64,000 nucleotides of DNA from an uncultured Eubacterium sp. (GTDB lineage: Bacteria > Bacillota > Clostridia > Lachnospirales > Lachnospiraceae), in NCBI GenBank assembly GCA_910577225.1, contig CAJTMV010000003.1, positions 85,049 through 149,048 on the forward strand. The letters are read 5' to 3'. Below are positions 8,493 to 17,338 of the stretch, piece by piece. The position numbers and the translations under genes were made by a program. Position 1 is the first letter of the stretch, and each line of letters starts with the position of its first letter. The notes under the pieces were generated by a model. It did no database searches, had not been told where the DNA came from, and saw nothing but the letters and a program-made list of their open reading frames with translations.

Positions 8493-9002
8493 ATGTCAGC
8501 ATTAAATATTGTACTGCATCAGCCTGAAATTCCGCAAAATACGGGAAATATTGGGAGAACATGCGTGGCGACAGGCACAAGGCTGCACCTGATAGAACCG
8601 CTGGGATTTCAGCTGAATGAAAAAGCGTTGAAAAGAGCCGGTATGGATTACTGGCATGAGATCGACGTTTCGACTTACGTGGATTATAAAGAATTTTTGG
8701 AAAAAAATCAGGGCGCCACAGTTTATTACGCAACGACGAAAGGGCGTCAGCTGTACAGCGACGTTCGCTATGAACCGGATTGTTATCTGATGTTTGGAAA
8801 AGAAAGCGGCGGGATACCGGAGGAAATACTAAAAGATTATCCGCAGCAGTGTATCAGAATCCCGATGCTTGGTCAGGCGCGGTCGCTGAATCTGTCCAAT
8901 GCGGTTGCGATTGTTTTGTATGAGGCATTGCGGCAGAGACAGTTTCCGGATATGAAACTGGAAGGAGAGCTGCACCGCCTGAGCTGGGAAGATTCAGAAT
9001 AG
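8493..9002 (+). CDS. trmL: tRNA (cytidine/uridine-34 2'-O)-methyltransferase
   Basis: This is a 169-residue SPOUT methyltransferase that 2'-O-methylates the wobble base of leucine tRNAs. Family marks are the N-terminal LHQPEIPQNTGNIGRTC, MFGKESGGIPEEIL in the middle, and the knot-forming IPMLGQARSLNLSNAVAIVLYEALRQ region, of which the core is GQARSLNLSNA. The frame extends upstream to 8361, but AGGGAG at 8480-8485 and the family N-terminus support the ATG at 8493 (an ATG at 8487 is also in frame). The gene follows the aminotransferase by about 110 bases and precedes the ECF genes. Confidence 0.9.
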   Translation: MSALNIVLHQPEIPQNTGNIGRTCVATGTRLHLIEPLGFQLNEKALKRAGMDYWHEIDVSTYVDYKEFLEKNQGATVYYATTKGRQLYSDVRYEPDCYLMFGKESGGIPEEILKDYPQQCIRIPMLGQARSLNLSNAVAIVLYEALRQRQFPDMKLEGELHRLSWEDSE

Positions 9003-9050
9003 AAAGCAGCGAATCGTAGCGGCTGGTCAGGTCTGGAGAGGAATGGAACC

Positions 9051-9929
9051 ATGGATATTATCAAGGCGGTAAAGTTAGTACACGAATATATCCGGCGGGA
9101 TGAAGAAGGCAACGTGGAATCGATTCAGACCGCGCTGGATCAGGTGGATCTGAATATACAGGAAGGTGAATTTATTGCGGTTTTAGGACATAACGGCTCA
9201 GGCAAATCCACGCTTGCAAGACATATCAATGCGCTTTTAGCGCCTTCCGAAGGGTCTTTGTGGGTGGATGGCAAAGATGTCAGCGACGATGCAAATGTCT
9301 GGGATGTGCGTCAGAGCGCAGGAATGGTATTTCAAAATCCCGAGAATCAGATTGTTGCCAGCGTTGTGGAAGAAGACGTCGGCTTTGGACCTGAAAATAT
9401 CGGAGTCCCTACAGAGGAAATATGGACGCGTGTATGGGACAGCCTCAAATCAGTAGGAATGCTGAAATATCAGAAGCATTCGCCGAATAAATTGTCCGGG
9501 GGTCAGAAACAGCGGGTGGCAATTGCGGGTGTGGTTGCCATGCAGCCGAAATGTATTGTCCTTGACGAACCGACTGCCATGCTGGATCCGGCTGGCCGGG
9601 CGGACGTATTGCGGACGGTGCATGAGCTCAACCAGGCGAAGGGCGTTACGATTGTGCTGATCACGCATTATATGGAAGAAGTAGTGGATGCGGACCGGGT
9701 ATTTGTGATGGATCATGGAAAAATAGTCATGCAGGGAACGCCAAAGCAGATATTTTCCCGTGTGGACGAGCTGAAAGAGTATCGGATGGACGTGCCGCAG
9801 ATCACGCTGCTGGCGCATGAGCTGCGGCAGGAGGGACTGCGTCTGCCGGAAGGGATTCTGACGAGGGAAGAACTGTTACAGGAATTAATTCGAATCAGGG
9901 AAACAGGTTATGTCGATCATATTAGATAA
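9051..9929 (+). CDS. ecfA1: Energy-coupling factor transporter ATPase EcfA1
   Basis: This 292-residue ABC ATPase forms the first motor subunit of a group II ECF vitamin/cofactor importer. Walker A is GHNGSGKST near residue 45, the signature is LSGGQKQRVAIAG near 147, and Walker B is CIVLDEPTAMLDP near 168. The C-terminal extension typical of EcfA is present. The next gene starts inside the last 20 bases. No substrate-binding S component lies nearby, as expected for a shared group II module. Confidence 0.93.
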   Translation: MDIIKAVKLVHEYIRRDEEGNVESIQTALDQVDLNIQEGEFIAVLGHNGSGKSTLARHINALLAPSEGSLWVDGKDVSDDANVWDVRQSAGMVFQNPENQIVASVVEEDVGFGPENIGVPTEEIWTRVWDSLKSVGMLKYQKHSPNKLSGGQKQRVAIAGVVAMQPKCIVLDEPTAMLDPAGRADVLRTVHELNQAKGVTIVLITHYMEEVVDADRVFVMDHGKIVMQGTPKQIFSRVDELKEYRMDVPQITLLAHELRQEGLRLPEGILTREELLQELIRIRETGYVDHIR

Positions 9930-10755
9930 AGTAAATTATGTGTACAGCATGGGTACGGCGTATGAGGTCTGGGCGCTTAGGAATATTAATCTGAAAATAG
10001 AAGACGGAGAGTTTATCGGAATCATCGGGCATACCGGCAGCGGGAAGTCGACGCTTATACAGCATCTCAACGGTTTGCTAAAGGCGACCGGCGGCGGTAT
10101 TTATTATAATGGAGAAGATATCTATGACGATGATTATCAGTTAAAGGAACTGCGTAGTAAAGTGGGTCTGGTATTTCAGTATCCGGAACATCAGTTGTTT
10201 GAGACGACGATTTTTGAGGATGTCTGTTTTGGGCCGGTCAATCAGGGAATACCTAAAAATGAGGCCGGACTTCGTGCTTTTGAAGCGCTTAAAAATGTAG
10301 GAATGCCGGAGGAATTGTATGATCAGTCTCCGTTCGATCTGTCCGGCGGACAAAAGCGCCGGGTGGCGATTGCCGGAGTGCTGGCAATGAAGCCGGAGGT
10401 GCTTATCCTGGACGAGCCGACAGCCGGTCTGGACCCGAAGGGACGGGATGAGATTTTTGAACAGATTGTCAGAATGCATGAAGAAGAGCATATGACAATC
10501 ATTCTTGTTTCACATAGCATGGAAGATGTGGCAAAATATGTAGACCGTATGATTGTGATGAACCAGGGACAGATTTTGTACGATCAGACACCAGCGAATG
10601 TCTTTGCGCATTATAAAGAACTGGAATCCATCGGACTTGCAGCGCCGCAGGTAACGTATCTGATGCATGAGCTGCGGGAAGCGGGATTTGCGGTCCATAC
10701 GGACGCGTCTACAGTGGAAGATGCGAAAAAGGAAATACTTGGAATTTTGCGGTAA
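9910..10755 (+). CDS. ecfA2: Energy-coupling factor transporter ATPase EcfA2
   Basis: This 281-residue second ATPase of the ECF module pairs with EcfA1. Walker A is GHTGSGKST near residue 40, the signature is LSGGQKRRVAIAG near 143, and Walker B is VLILDEPTAGLDP near 163. It has the coupling groove region and C-terminal extension of the family. It overlaps ecfA1 by 20 bases and lies 14 bases before ecfT, so the three are one transcription unit. Confidence 0.93.
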   Translation: MSIILDKVNYVYSMGTAYEVWALRNINLKIEDGEFIGIIGHTGSGKSTLIQHLNGLLKATGGGIYYNGEDIYDDDYQLKELRSKVGLVFQYPEHQLFETTIFEDVCFGPVNQGIPKNEAGLRAFEALKNVGMPEELYDQSPFDLSGGQKRRVAIAGVLAMKPEVLILDEPTAGLDPKGRDEIFEQIVRMHEEEHMTIILVSHSMEDVAKYVDRMIVMNQGQILYDQTPANVFAHYKELESIGLAAPQVTYLMHELREAGFAVHTDASTVEDAKKEILGILR

Positions 10756-10769
10756 ATGGATGAAAGATT

Positions 10770-11606
10770 ATGATTAGAGATATTACGATAGGGCAATATT
10801 ATCCTGCGGATTCGCTGCTTCACAGAATGGACCCGCGTGTGAAGCTGTTTGGAACGATGATTTTTTTGATTGCGGTATTTTCTTTTCGGGGAATTGCAGG
10901 ATTTTTGCTGCTTACGGTGTTTCTGGCAGGAATGATCCGGTTGTCGAAAGTACCGTTTCGATATATGATCAAAGGGTTGAAAGCAATCTGGATATTAATG
11001 GTAATTACTGCGTTCTTTAATATATTTTTATCAAATGGCTCTGTCACGATCTGGCAGTGGAAATGGCTGCATATTACAAGAGAAGGTGTGGCAACAGCCA
11101 TAAAGATGGTGATACGACTCGTCTATCTGATTTTGGGAACTTCGCTGATGACGCTGACAACTACGCCGAATCAGCTGACAGACGGTCTGGAAAAGGCGTT
11201 AAAGCCATTACAGGCAGTCCGTGTGCCGGTTCATGAAATTGCGATGATGATGGCCATTGCGCTGCGGTTTATTCCGATTCTGATTGAAGAAACGGATAAG
11301 ATTATGCGGGCGCAGATGGCGCGCGGAGCGGATTTTGAGAGCGGTAATCTGATCCGTAAAGCAAAGGCGATGATTCCATTACTTGTGCCGCTGTTTATTT
11401 CCGCATTCCGGCGGGCAAACGATCTGGCCATGGCGATGGAAGCACGTTGCTACCGGGGCGGCGCAGGCAGAACGAAAATGAAGCCGCTCAGATATTCGAA
11501 ACGGGATTATATCGGATATCTGGTCGTAACCGTATTTCTGGCGGCAATTATTGGATTGCGCGGCGTGGTCATTCCTGTTTTGCCAGATGGAGCCGGATGG
11601 TTATGA
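10770..11606 (+). CDS. ecfT: Energy-coupling factor transporter transmembrane protein EcfT
   Basis: This 278-residue membrane scaffold couples the EcfA ATPases to S components. Several hydrophobic helices occur (about residues 28-60, 70-90, 108-130 and 245-270). The cytoplasmic coupling helices include the family motif around MEARCYRGGAGRT near 220. The stop overlaps the truA start by 4 bases (ATGA at 11603-11606). This ecfA1-ecfA2-ecfT-truA-rplM-rpsI order is common in Firmicutes. Confidence 0.92.
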   Translation: MIRDITIGQYYPADSLLHRMDPRVKLFGTMIFLIAVFSFRGIAGFLLLTVFLAGMIRLSKVPFRYMIKGLKAIWILMVITAFFNIFLSNGSVTIWQWKWLHITREGVATAIKMVIRLVYLILGTSLMTLTTTPNQLTDGLEKALKPLQAVRVPVHEIAMMMAIALRFIPILIEETDKIMRAQMARGADFESGNLIRKAKAMIPLLVPLFISAFRRANDLAMAMEARCYRGGAGRTKMKPLRYSKRDYIGYLVVTVFLAAIIGLRGVVIPVLPDGAGWL

Positions 11607-12352
11607 AAAGAATAAAATTAATTGTCGCATACGAAGGAACGAATTATCAGGGCTGGCAGATACAGCCTGCGGGAACGACGATCGAAGGCATCTTAAATCA
11701 GAAGCTGACCGAACTGACCAGTGAACCGGTAGCGGTTATCGGGGCCAGCCGGACGGATTCGGGCGTACATGCGCTTGGAAATGTCGCGATCTTCGATACA
11801 AACACAAAAATTCCGCCAGAAAAAATATCATACGCGCTGAATCAGCGGCTTCCGGATGATATTGTGGTACAGCATTCCTGCGAAGTGCCTCCGGATTTTC
11901 ATCCAAGAAAATGCGAAAGTCGCAAGACGTATGAATATCACATATTAAACCGGACGTTTCCGCTGCCGCTGCATCGCAACGACTGCTATTTTACGTACCG
12001 CAATCTGGATGTGGAACGCATGCGCCAGGCAGCCGCTGATCTGGTCGGGACGCATGATTTTAAGAGCTTTTGTTCGATCCACGCACAGGTAAAAACAACG
12101 ATCCGTACGATCTATAGTCTGACCGTATGCAAAGAACAGGATATTATTACAATTCGTGTCACAGGCAGCGGGTTTTTATATAATATGGTTCGTATTATCG
12201 CCGGCACATTGCTGCAGGTCGGAACCGGAGAACGCAGTCCGCTGGAAATGGCAGATATTTTAAAGGCCAAAGACCGCGCGGCAGCCGGACCGACCGCTCC
12301 GGCACATGGGCTGACGATGATTGGCATAGAATTTGGGGAATATTTGAAATAA
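11603..12352 (+). CDS. truA: tRNA pseudouridine(38-40) synthase
   Basis: This 249-residue enzyme isomerises U38, U39 and U40 in the anticodon arm of tRNAs. The catalytic aspartate lies in GASRTDSGVHALG near residue 52. FKSFC near 154 and GSGFLYNMVRIIAGTLLQVG near 190 (family core GFLYNMVR) are also present. The frame is open upstream to 11447 inside ecfT, but the family N-terminus (MKRIKLIVAYEGTNYQGWQ) begins at the ATG at 11603. An ATG two codons earlier is also possible. It is translationally coupled to ecfT. Confidence 0.93.
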   Translation: MKRIKLIVAYEGTNYQGWQIQPAGTTIEGILNQKLTELTSEPVAVIGASRTDSGVHALGNVAIFDTNTKIPPEKISYALNQRLPDDIVVQHSCEVPPDFHPRKCESRKTYEYHILNRTFPLPLHRNDCYFTYRNLDVERMRQAAADLVGTHDFKSFCSIHAQVKTTIRTIYSLTVCKEQDIITIRVTGSGFLYNMVRIIAGTLLQVGTGERSPLEMADILKAKDRAAAGPTAPAHGLTMIGIEFGEYLK

Positions 12353-12355
12353 ATC

Positions 12356-12384
12356 TTGACACACACGGCGGCGGGTACTATAAT
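12356..12384 (+). promoter_or_regulatory. Strong promoter of rplM-rpsI
   Basis: TTGACA at 12356-12361, a 17-base spacer and TATAAT at 12379-12384: a perfect consensus match. It begins four bases after the truA stop codon and gives a leader of about 140 bases before rplM. Confidence 0.9.
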
Positions 12385-12439
12385 GTTTAAGTCTGACATA
12401 GTGAGAAAATGCAGGGAAAATAGTTTCTGCGTTTTAACT

Positions 12440-12512
12440 ATATAATTATCGGAGAAGGAAGAAGACAAGGCTCCCGGACATGGCTGAGTTTTCGGAGTTC
12501 TTATCAAATTTT
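12440..12512 (+). promoter_or_regulatory. Candidate ribosomal protein L13 leader RNA
   Basis: The segment between the promoter and rplM is GC-richer than its flanks. It contains short complementary stretches around ACAAGGCTCCCGGAC and TTTTCGGAGTTCTT. Firmicutes carry an autoregulatory L13 leader in exactly this position. I infer the element from position and partial pairing, not from a model match. Confidence 0.45.
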
Positions 12513-12530
12513 AATCAAGGAGGCAGACCA

Positions 12531-12959
12531 ATGAAAACTTTTATGGCAGGTCCAGATACCATTGACAGAAAATGGTATGTAGTTGATGCAGAAGGAAAGA
12601 CATTAGGACGTTTAGCTTCAGAAATAGCTAAAGTATTAAGAGGCAAACATAAACCGATTTTTACACCACATATTGATACAGGCGATTATGTAATCGTAGT
12701 GAACGCTGAAAAAATTAAAGTAACAGGCAAGAAAATGAACCAGAAGATTTACTACAAACATTCCGGTTATGTTGGCGGTATGAAAGAAACCACGTTAAAA
12801 GATATGTTAAAAAGACACCCGGAAAGAGTTGTGGAATATGCAGTAAAAGGCATGCTTCCAAAAGGACCGCTCGGAAGACAGATGTATCGTAAGTTATTCG
12901 TATATGTCGGACCAGAGCACAAACACGCAGCTCAGAAACCGGAAGCTCTTACATTTTAA
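12531..12959 (+). CDS. rplM: 50S ribosomal protein L13
   Basis: This is 142-residue L13, a large-subunit assembly protein. The core (DAEGKTLGRLASEIAKVLRGK, HIDTGDYVIVVNAEKI, GMLPKGPLGRQMYRKL) is fully conserved in type. AAGGAGG at 12518-12524 supports the ATG at 12531; an upstream in-frame extension to 12480 lies in the leader. rpsI follows after 23 bases. Confidence 0.97.
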   Translation: MKTFMAGPDTIDRKWYVVDAEGKTLGRLASEIAKVLRGKHKPIFTPHIDTGDYVIVVNAEKIKVTGKKMNQKIYYKHSGYVGGMKETTLKDMLKRHPERVVEYAVKGMLPKGPLGRQMYRKLFVYVGPEHKHAAQKPEALTF

Positions 12960-12982
12960 TCGGAAATAGGAGGTAAATTACA

Positions 12983-13375
12983 GTGGCTAATGCAAGATAT
13001 TATGGAACAGGAAGAAGAAAGAGCTCTGTTGCCAGAGTATATCTGTTTCCAGGAACAGGCAAAATCACAATTAATAAAAGAGATATCGATGATTATCTCG
13101 GACCAGAGACATTAAAAGTTATCGTACGTCAGCCGTTAGAGGCGACAGGTACAACAGATAAATTCGATGTGCTTGTAAACGTAAAAGGCGGCGGTTTTAC
13201 AGGTCAGGCGGGCGCAATTCGTCACGGCATTGCCAGAGCCTTACTGGAGGCTGACTCCGATTATCGTCCGGCGTTGAAAACAGCCGGATATCTGACGCGT
13301 GATCCGCGTATGAAAGAAAGAAAGAAATATGGTCTGAAAGCAGCTCGTCGTGCTCCGCAGTTCAGCAAGAGATAA
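12983..13375 (+). CDS. rpsI: 30S ribosomal protein S9
   Basis: This is 130-residue S9, whose C-terminal tail reaches the ribosomal P site. The start is a GTG, preceded by AGGAGGT. The family core RYYGTGRRKSSVARVYL and the terminal KYGLKAARRAPQFSKR are present, ending in the conserved SKR. It is cotranscribed with rplM and followed by a terminator. Confidence 0.97.
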   Translation: MANARYYGTGRRKSSVARVYLFPGTGKITINKRDIDDYLGPETLKVIVRQPLEATGTTDKFDVLVNVKGGGFTGQAGAIRHGIARALLEADSDYRPALKTAGYLTRDPRMKERKKYGLKAARRAPQFSKR

Positions 13376-13403
13376 GCAAACGGAATATCAAATATGGATT
13401 GCA

Positions 13404-13436
13404 ATCCCCAGAACTTATGTGTTTTGGGGATTTTTA
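13404..13436 (+). terminator. Terminator of the rplM-rpsI operon
   Basis: AATCCCCAGAAC pairs with GTTTTGGGGATT, followed by TTTTT. The stem is strong, with a short loop. Confidence 0.85.
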
Positions 13437-13515
13437 CTGTTTTTTGTATAAAATGCCGTATTTTGGGCATTCGGAACTTTCCGGGAGATAAAAGTTCATA
13501 GTGCGAAAAGAGAAC

Positions 13516-13550
13516 GATACCCCGAAAAAAATGTGTTTCGGGGTTATCTT
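13516..13550 (+). terminator. Stem-loop with U-rich tail upstream of the metallopeptidase gene
   Basis: GATACCCCGAAA pairs with TTTCGGGGTTATC, followed by TTTATTATAG. It could be a second terminator after rpsI or a leader attenuator of the next gene. Confidence 0.55.
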
Positions 13551-13560
13551 TATTATAGTA

Positions 13561-13569
13561 GGGGGGGGG
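13561..13569 (+). repeat. G9 homopolymer tract
   Basis: Nine consecutive G follow TATTATAGTA and lie 10 bases before the start codon of the metallopeptidase gene, ending just before its AGGGAG ribosome site. If TATTAT at 13551-13556 is a -10 box, transcription would start in this run. Confidence 0.9.
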
Positions 13570-13578
13570 TCAGGGAGC

Positions 13579-14325
13579 ATGACAGATTATCCGGAAACAG
13601 CCTATCGATTAATACGAAAAAATGTAAAAAATATCAATCTTCATGTAAAATCAGACGGAAGCGTCGTTGTGTCGGCAAATCCGGCAGTGCCGAAAGAATA
13701 TATCGATGAGTTTGTGCGTGCAAAACAGTCGTTTATTGAGAAAGCCCGTTTTCAAATGATGCAAAATGGAAAGAGCAGAGGGCAGCTGATATCTGGAGAA
13801 CAGATTCCTTATCTGGGTAAGCGGCTTACGTTGCAGGTGGAAAATGCCGGCCGGAGATATCTTCCAATATGGATTGAAAAACTTCAGGAAGGATGCATTA
13901 CCGGTTTTTCCAGAAATAACCGGGGCGAGGCTGTATTTTGTCAGAATGGGCGTTTATATCTGTATACGGAACATACGGATGATTTGGCGTACAAACAGCA
14001 GCTGTATGATTCCTGGCAGAAGATACAGACGGGCGCCTTATGTGAAAAGATCAGCAGGCAATATTATCCGATATTTGAAAAATCCGGCGTTGCCTATCCG
14101 CAGATAAAGATTCGTAAAATGAGTTCCCGGTGGGGGTCCTGCATACCGGGAAAGCATCGGATAACGTTTAACAGTCTGCTGCTGGAACAACCGCTGGAAT
14201 GTGTGGAATATGTTGTAGTACATGAATTTTCCCATTTTATACATCCTGATCATTCGGCTGCGTTTTATGACTTTGTCAGCCGGATACTTCCCGACTGGAA
14301 GGAGAGGAAAGAGAAGTTACATTAA
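13579..14325 (+). CDS. YgjP-like (DUF45/SprT-type) zinc metallopeptidase
   Basis: This 248-residue cytosolic protein has no signal peptide. The zinc site is VVHEFSHFIHPDHS near residues 213-226 (HExxH plus a downstream His), preceded by KMSSRWGSCIPGKHRITFN near 188, whose core RWGSC is diagnostic for the YgjP group. The substrate is unknown. The frame is open from 13501, but that stretch holds a hairpin and the G-tract. The AGGGAG at 13572-13577 just before the ATG makes 13579 the likely start. Confidence 0.82.
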   Translation: MTDYPETAYRLIRKNVKNINLHVKSDGSVVVSANPAVPKEYIDEFVRAKQSFIEKARFQMMQNGKSRGQLISGEQIPYLGKRLTLQVENAGRRYLPIWIEKLQEGCITGFSRNNRGEAVFCQNGRLYLYTEHTDDLAYKQQLYDSWQKIQTGALCEKISRQYYPIFEKSGVAYPQIKIRKMSSRWGSCIPGKHRITFNSLLLEQPLECVEYVVVHEFSHFIHPDHSAAFYDFVSRILPDWKERKEKLH

Positions 14326-14399
14326 ATATTGTGCAATTTGTTATAAAAATAAGAAAAAAGAATTTTTTTTTTGTGAAGGTAGCAATATGGCAGAAAATG

Positions 14400-14408
14400 T
14401 GATAGAAT
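14400..14408 (+). promoter_or_regulatory. Candidate extended -10 promoter of the chemotaxis receptor gene
   Basis: TG-A-TAGAAT at 14400-14408 is an extended -10 element, 55 bases before the receptor gene. A convincing -35 box is lacking. The same TGATAGAAT string occurs before the MATE gene at 61663-61671. Confidence 0.4.
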
Positions 14409-14462
14409 AGATATGGCTTTGTCGTAAATAAATGGGATTTTAGGGAAATTGGAGGAAGAGGT

Positions 14463-16250
14463 ATGAGTAGTATCAAAAAAGAGAACAAGCAGCGTAATGA
14501 AAAAAAGCGTAATGCAGGCGGCTACCGGCATAAGACAAGAAAGCTGAGTATCCGTGCAAAAGTGCTTGTACCTACTGCAGTAATGGTAGCATTTATTTGC
14601 TGCTGTATGGCACTATTATTTAAATCGCGTATGGAGACCGATATGATTTCGACCGGCGCTGAGCTGGCTGTTTATGTCGGCAATCTGGCAGAAGATAAAA
14701 TGAATGGCAATCTCCTGGAAAAACTTGCGCCGGGAGGAGAGACATCCGCAGCGTACAAAGCGATTACGAATTCTTTGACAGAGACGATCAAAGGATCCGC
14801 GATAAAGTATATTTACACGTTATATGCAGAAAATGGCAAGGTGTATTATGGTGTGGATCTGGATACGGAAGACAGACAGCCGATCGGCACAGAATTTGGC
14901 GAACCGTATGCAGAATTAAAAAGCGTATTTGAAAATGGCAAAGCAGTCAAAAGTGATAAAATAGAAAAGATAGATAGGAATACTGCGATTATTTCCGCTT
15001 ATGTACCGGTATATAATAATAAAATGAAGATCGTGGGAGCTGTTGGATGCGATTATGAAGCAAAGGGAATTGTTGCGGCAGTCAACGATACGATGCGCAA
15101 TATCGCGATCATAGGCGTGGCATTTTTCCTGGCAGCAGTGTTTTTATTCAGCTTTATCATAAGTCGTATTACGAAAAATCTGTGGAATGTTGACGATAAA
15201 ATATATGATATTGTAAACAGTAACGGAGACCTGACGCAGACGATTCAGATTCGAACCGGGGATGAGATCGAATGTATTGCTGAGCATGTCAATGAATTGC
15301 TTACCTATATGCGGCAAATTATGATTAGTATTTCAGATAATTCGGATAAGCTGAACGAATCGTCGCAAAATGTCGTATCGCATATCAGAGATACGCAGTC
15401 GGGCGTTTCGGAAGTATCGTCAACCATGGAAGAAATGACGGCAACGATGCAGGAGACGACTGCTTCGATTAACAGAATCAACGAGTCTGTCAACGAAGTG
15501 TTCCAGTTCATCGAACAGATCAATGACCGTTCCAAAGACGGCGATTTGTTATCAGATGAAATCAGAGTCAGTGCGCAGAAGATTCAGACAAACGCGATTT
15601 CAGAACAGGAGGCAGCAAAACAGCGGACGCAGGAAATCACAGAAAGCGTATATGCGAAAATTGAACAGTCCAAGGCCGTTGAGAAGATCGGAGAGCTGAC
15701 TACCAATATTATAAATATTACGGATCAGACAAATCTGCTTGCGCTGAACGCCAGCATCGAGGCAGCAAGAGCAGGAGAGGCAGGAAAAGGTTTTGCTGTC
15801 GTGGCAGATGAGATCGGAAAGCTGGCGACAGATTCTGCGTCTGCGGCTGAGCAGATTCAGGATGTAAGTACGGTTGTGATCAAAGCGGTGAACGCTTTGG
15901 CAGAAGAAGCGTCCCGTATGGTTAAATTTGTAGAAGATATTGCGATGAAAGGTTATTCCGACCTTGTGAAAACAAGTGAGGAATATTATGAAGAATCAGA
16001 CAAGATTAATAAAATGATGCAGGTATTCAGCGATCAGGCGCAGCAGCTGCAAAATAATATGGATCGTATTCGTCAGGTGATGGAATCTGTGAACCATTCT
16101 GTAGAAGAAAGCGCTCTGGGAGTCAGCCGTATTTCTGAAATGTCAGCAAGCATCAACGATAATATCAGGGATATTGAAGGTCTGGCAGACTCCAATATGG
16201 ATATTGCAAATATGCTGGATATGGAAGTGAATAAGTTCCGTCTTCAGTAA
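14463..16250 (+). CDS. Methyl-accepting chemotaxis protein
   Basis: This is a 595-residue chemoreceptor. A basic N-terminal tail leads into transmembrane helix 1 (about 35-54). An extracytoplasmic sensor domain of Cache-like size (55-215) follows, with IYTLYAENGKVYYGVD and AIISAYVPVYN typical of that fold. Helix 2 is at about 218-238, then a HAMP region and a long cytoplasmic coiled coil. The signalling tip with NLLALNASIEAARAGEAGKG lies near residue 425. It would control the CheA kinase. The ligand is unknown. A GGAGGAAGAGG ribosome site precedes the ATG. Its presence implies a motile organism, although no flagellar genes are in the window. Confidence 0.93.
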   Translation: MSSIKKENKQRNEKKRNAGGYRHKTRKLSIRAKVLVPTAVMVAFICCCMALLFKSRMETDMISTGAELAVYVGNLAEDKMNGNLLEKLAPGGETSAAYKAITNSLTETIKGSAIKYIYTLYAENGKVYYGVDLDTEDRQPIGTEFGEPYAELKSVFENGKAVKSDKIEKIDRNTAIISAYVPVYNNKMKIVGAVGCDYEAKGIVAAVNDTMRNIAIIGVAFFLAAVFLFSFIISRITKNLWNVDDKIYDIVNSNGDLTQTIQIRTGDEIECIAEHVNELLTYMRQIMISISDNSDKLNESSQNVVSHIRDTQSGVSEVSSTMEEMTATMQETTASINRINESVNEVFQFIEQINDRSKDGDLLSDEIRVSAQKIQTNAISEQEAAKQRTQEITESVYAKIEQSKAVEKIGELTTNIINITDQTNLLALNASIEAARAGEAGKGFAVVADEIGKLATDSASAAEQIQDVSTVVIKAVNALAEEASRMVKFVEDIAMKGYSDLVKTSEEYYEESDKINKMMQVFSDQAQQLQNNMDRIRQVMESVNHSVEESALGVSRISEMSASINDNIRDIEGLADSNMDIANMLDMEVNKFRLQ

Positions 16251-16270
16251 AAGGAAACATGATTCAGGCA

Positions 16271-16299
16271 TTGACTTTTTGTGCCATTCCATTTATTAT
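16271..16299 (+). promoter_or_regulatory. Promoter of the PilZ gene
   Basis: TTGACT at 16271-16276, a 17-base spacer and TATTAT at 16294-16299, about 95 bases before the PilZ start codon. Confidence 0.7.
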
Positions 16300-16392
16300 A
16301 GTAACGTTGATAAGATCGATGATCGAAATGGGGAACAGTTAGGATATCTGAACGATTACAGAACCTGTGTTTGAAAATTCGGAGGTGACAGT

Positions 16393-17022
16393 ATGAAAAT
16401 ATCAGAATTAAAAAAAGGTCAAAAGGTGACGATCCGCTGCAAGCATAAAACGTTATTAGTAGATATGGAGGCACATGTAGCAGGGGTACGGGCTGAGGTG
16501 GTATTGCTGGAACTGATTCGTCATGATGGACAGATTGTAGATTTTTCCAGTCCACATGTACAGATTATAACCATTTACGAAGATGGTCTGGATATGCCGA
16601 AGGCCTGGACAAACTGCAGAATTCAAAGAAGAACCGTGGATGGGAAACAGTTCCATGCGCTCGCCGCGCCAAAAACAAGTGTGAAAGTAAACCGGCGTAA
16701 GGTTTCCAGAATTGTACTGAATAAGCCGGGAAAATTAAAGATCAGCAATGTGCCGGATCCCGTAGACATTATGATCCATGATCTGTGTGTCAACGGGATT
16801 GGATTTGAATGTCCTGTGAAAATAGAGGAACAGGATATCAGACATTTATATATTCAGTTTTTAGATGGAGACAGAGAAGACGAAGAAGAGATTAAAGTAG
16901 AAGCGAGAGGCGTATGGAAGAAGGAGATACCCGGAGGCGGATTTTTCTACGGATGTCGTCTTGTGAATGCGGAGGAGAATCTGGGTTATTATATTGCGGG
17001 AAAGATGCGGGACGATAAATAA
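16393..17022 (+). CDS. PilZ-domain cyclic-di-GMP-binding protein
   Basis: This 209-residue protein is of the YcgR-like type. An N-terminal beta-rich domain (about 1-90, YcgR-N or PilZN-like) is followed by a PilZ domain. The c-di-GMP site is NRRKVSR near residues 100-106 (RxxxR) and HDLCVNGIGFE near 129. This is the (D/N)xSxxG motif with Cys in place of Ser. YcgR-type proteins slow or stop the flagellar motor when c-di-GMP is high, or act on secretion. The adjacent chemoreceptor fits a motility role. A ribosome site (GGAGG) precedes the ATG. Confidence 0.85.
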   Translation: MKISELKKGQKVTIRCKHKTLLVDMEAHVAGVRAEVVLLELIRHDGQIVDFSSPHVQIITIYEDGLDMPKAWTNCRIQRRTVDGKQFHALAAPKTSVKVNRRKVSRIVLNKPGKLKISNVPDPVDIMIHDLCVNGIGFECPVKIEEQDIRHLYIQFLDGDREDEEEIKVEARGVWKKEIPGGGFFYGCRLVNAEENLGYYIAGKMRDDK

Positions 17023-17033
17023 AAAATCAGGAT

Positions 17034-17077
17034 AAAGGCGCCAACAATTTACTACTTAAATTGCTGACGCCTTTTAG
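17034..17077. terminator. Bidirectional terminator between the PilZ gene and the minus-strand repeat RNA
   Basis: AAAGGCGCCAACAATTTA pairs with TAAATTGCTGACGCCTTTT, with two mismatches. The + direction ends in CTTTTAG and the - direction in CCTTTATCC followed by TTTTTTATTT. It can end the PilZ transcript and the converging minus-strand transcript. Confidence 0.7.
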
Positions 17078-17091
17078 ACTGATGTGTCCAT
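17074..17091 (-). CDS. Micro-ORF MDTSV (outlying array copy)
   Basis: ATG-GAC-ACA-TCA-GTC-TAA on the minus strand, the most promoter-distal copy. Its stop codon overlaps the terminator stem. The upstream box is GAAAGGCATGG (17111-17101), weaker than in the core copies, and contains a TATAAT. Translation is not shown. Confidence 0.3.
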   Translation of the reverse strand: MDTSV

Positions 17092-17338
17092 GGGATTATA
17101 CCATGCCTTTCTTTTTATTTTACAACGATATCTTAAATGAGGAATGAAATGTACTTTTTTTAACTTTGTTTTTCATAATTTTCAATGTTTTTCTGTATTT
17201 TTTCTGTGTCTTCAGTTTAGTCCATTCGGTATCCATTTCTGTTTTCCTTGAATTTGTCTGATCTGGATTCATATATGAATGTACCCGACTGAATCTCCGA
17301 CCACTTTAAAGTGTTGTCTTCACGGTATCTTCTGCATA

